Shown here piece by piece: positions 63,321 to 64,000 of a DNA stretch of 64,000 nt (positions within the stretch are counted from its first letter, which is position 1; the number at the start of each line of letters is the position of its first letter). The notes under the pieces are model-generated. The model was not told where the DNA came from. It worked only from the letters and a program-made list of their open reading frames with translations, and did no database searches. Made by a program: the position numbers and the translations under genes. Source of the DNA: Acanthochromis polyacanthus (Eukaryota > Chordata > Actinopteri > Pomacentridae); assembly GCF_021347895.1 (NCBI RefSeq), contig NC_067120.1, positions 20,321,361 to 20,385,360 on the forward strand, in the 5' to 3' direction.

Positions 63321-63330
63321 GTGAAAGAGG
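63321..63330 (-). promoter_or_regulatory. rpl27a 5' terminal oligopyrimidine (TOP) start region
   Basis: On the minus strand CCTCTTTCAC lies 13 nt before the start codon. Ribosomal protein mRNAs start at a C within such a tract and are translationally controlled by mTOR/LARP1. The exact start within the tract is inferred. Confidence 0.6.
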
Positions 63331-63339
63331 AACGGGATT

Positions 63340-64000
63340 TGAAAAACACGCGATTATCTGCGAGATTTGCCTCCTCAAAAGAAATGCAAAGAAATCCACA
63401 GCGACGCCCAGTGACAGCCAGCGGAAAAAAATGTCAGTGAATTTTACACAGAAGACAAGTGTTTACGTTAAAATGGCAGAACACGTCCTATTAAAAAACA
63501 TTACATATTTTAATTTTTTCTAAGTTGCTGCCCTCTTGTCTTAAAATCAGGATGAAAATGTTCCTATAACTTAATTTTCTCACTGCAGAAAATAAAAGCC
63601 TCCATGACAGCAGCACAGGTTGTCTGAAACTTGTAGAATTTGATTTCATGTAGCCTGGCAGTATTTTTTGTGTGGTACATGACTGCATTCTTTATAAAAG
63701 TGGGAATTAAAGAATGTAAACATCATATTCTATTATTTATATCTTTTGTAACTAAGGTTCAGTACATTATATTGATTTTATTAGCAAAATGTTTACAATA
63801 TATTTTCAGACATTACAAAGTGTCACTACAAGCACACATAAATCTTGTACAAGCAATTTCTAAACATGTGTATGTTATACTTTTGCATGTCAGTTTAGCA
63901 GGTTTCTGTGTTAGTGCAGCAGTGGGAGCAACCACAAACAGACAGCGTTAAAGTTGATTTACATACAGAACGTCTGTTATTCAAAGTCTGAATGACCTTT
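63340..64000. other. Upstream flank of rpl27a to window end
   Basis: About 100 bp of moderately GC-rich promoter sequence is followed by AT-rich sequence. The frame at 63640-63951 is hydrophobic and low-complexity with no recognisable family. I see no gene here. Confidence 0.55.

Noticed and set aside
63640..63951. 103-codon hydrophobic plus-strand open frame at the window end
   Set aside because: AT-rich and low-complexity, no family resemblance, no promoter or splice context.

Overview
This is a stretch of vertebrate chromosome from a ray-finned (teleost) fish. The genes are split into many small exons with GT-AG introns, and the repeats are typical teleost families: Tc1-like transposons, tRNA-derived SINEs, TTAA-flanked and Harbinger-type elements, and (CA)n/(TA)n microsatellites. 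No bacterial, viral or plasmid gene system is present. Species cannot be read from the sequence. Exons were assembled by hand from splice sites and reading-frame continuity, helped by remembered mammalian proteins; no alignment was run.

Seven protein-coding genes are supported. Reading left to right: the first three coding exons of a SWAP70/DEF6-family gene (minus, 444-13927; the rest lies left of the window); complete wee1 kinase (minus, 10 exons, 620 aa); complete znf143/STAF zinc-finger factor (minus, 14 coding exons, 627 aa); complete nrip3 (plus, 6 exons, 236 aa); a C11orf16-like gene with an N-terminal VWA-like domain (plus, 8 exons, 618 aa); complete akip1 (minus, 4 coding exons, 167 aa); and complete rpl27a (minus, 5 exons, 148 aa), with a probable SNORA3-type H/ACA snoRNA in one intron. 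All summed exon lengths are exact multiples of three and all phases agree.

From memory of human 11p15.4 (RPL27A, AKIP1, C11orf16, NRIP3, ZNF143, WEE1, SWAP70), gene order and all seven orientations match once the window is inverted. Several genes found between them in human are absent here. This fits an ancient syntenic block thinned after the teleost genome duplication.

The space between exons is rich in mobile elements. Notable cases are a Tc1-like element and a SINE with a 14-bp target duplication in wee1 intron 8; a 660-bp foldback element, a Harbinger-type element ending 8 nt from a splice donor, and a 147-bp tandem array in znf143 introns; and, in the C11orf16-like gene, a 558-bp element with 9-bp target duplications that carries a RecQ-helicase-like fragment, plus a TTAA-flanked 0.8-kb inverted-repeat element. 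akip1 and the C11orf16-like gene converge tail to tail, with polyadenylation signals placed so that their 3' UTRs should overlap. The genes are functionally unrelated housekeeping or regulatory genes rather than one pathway.
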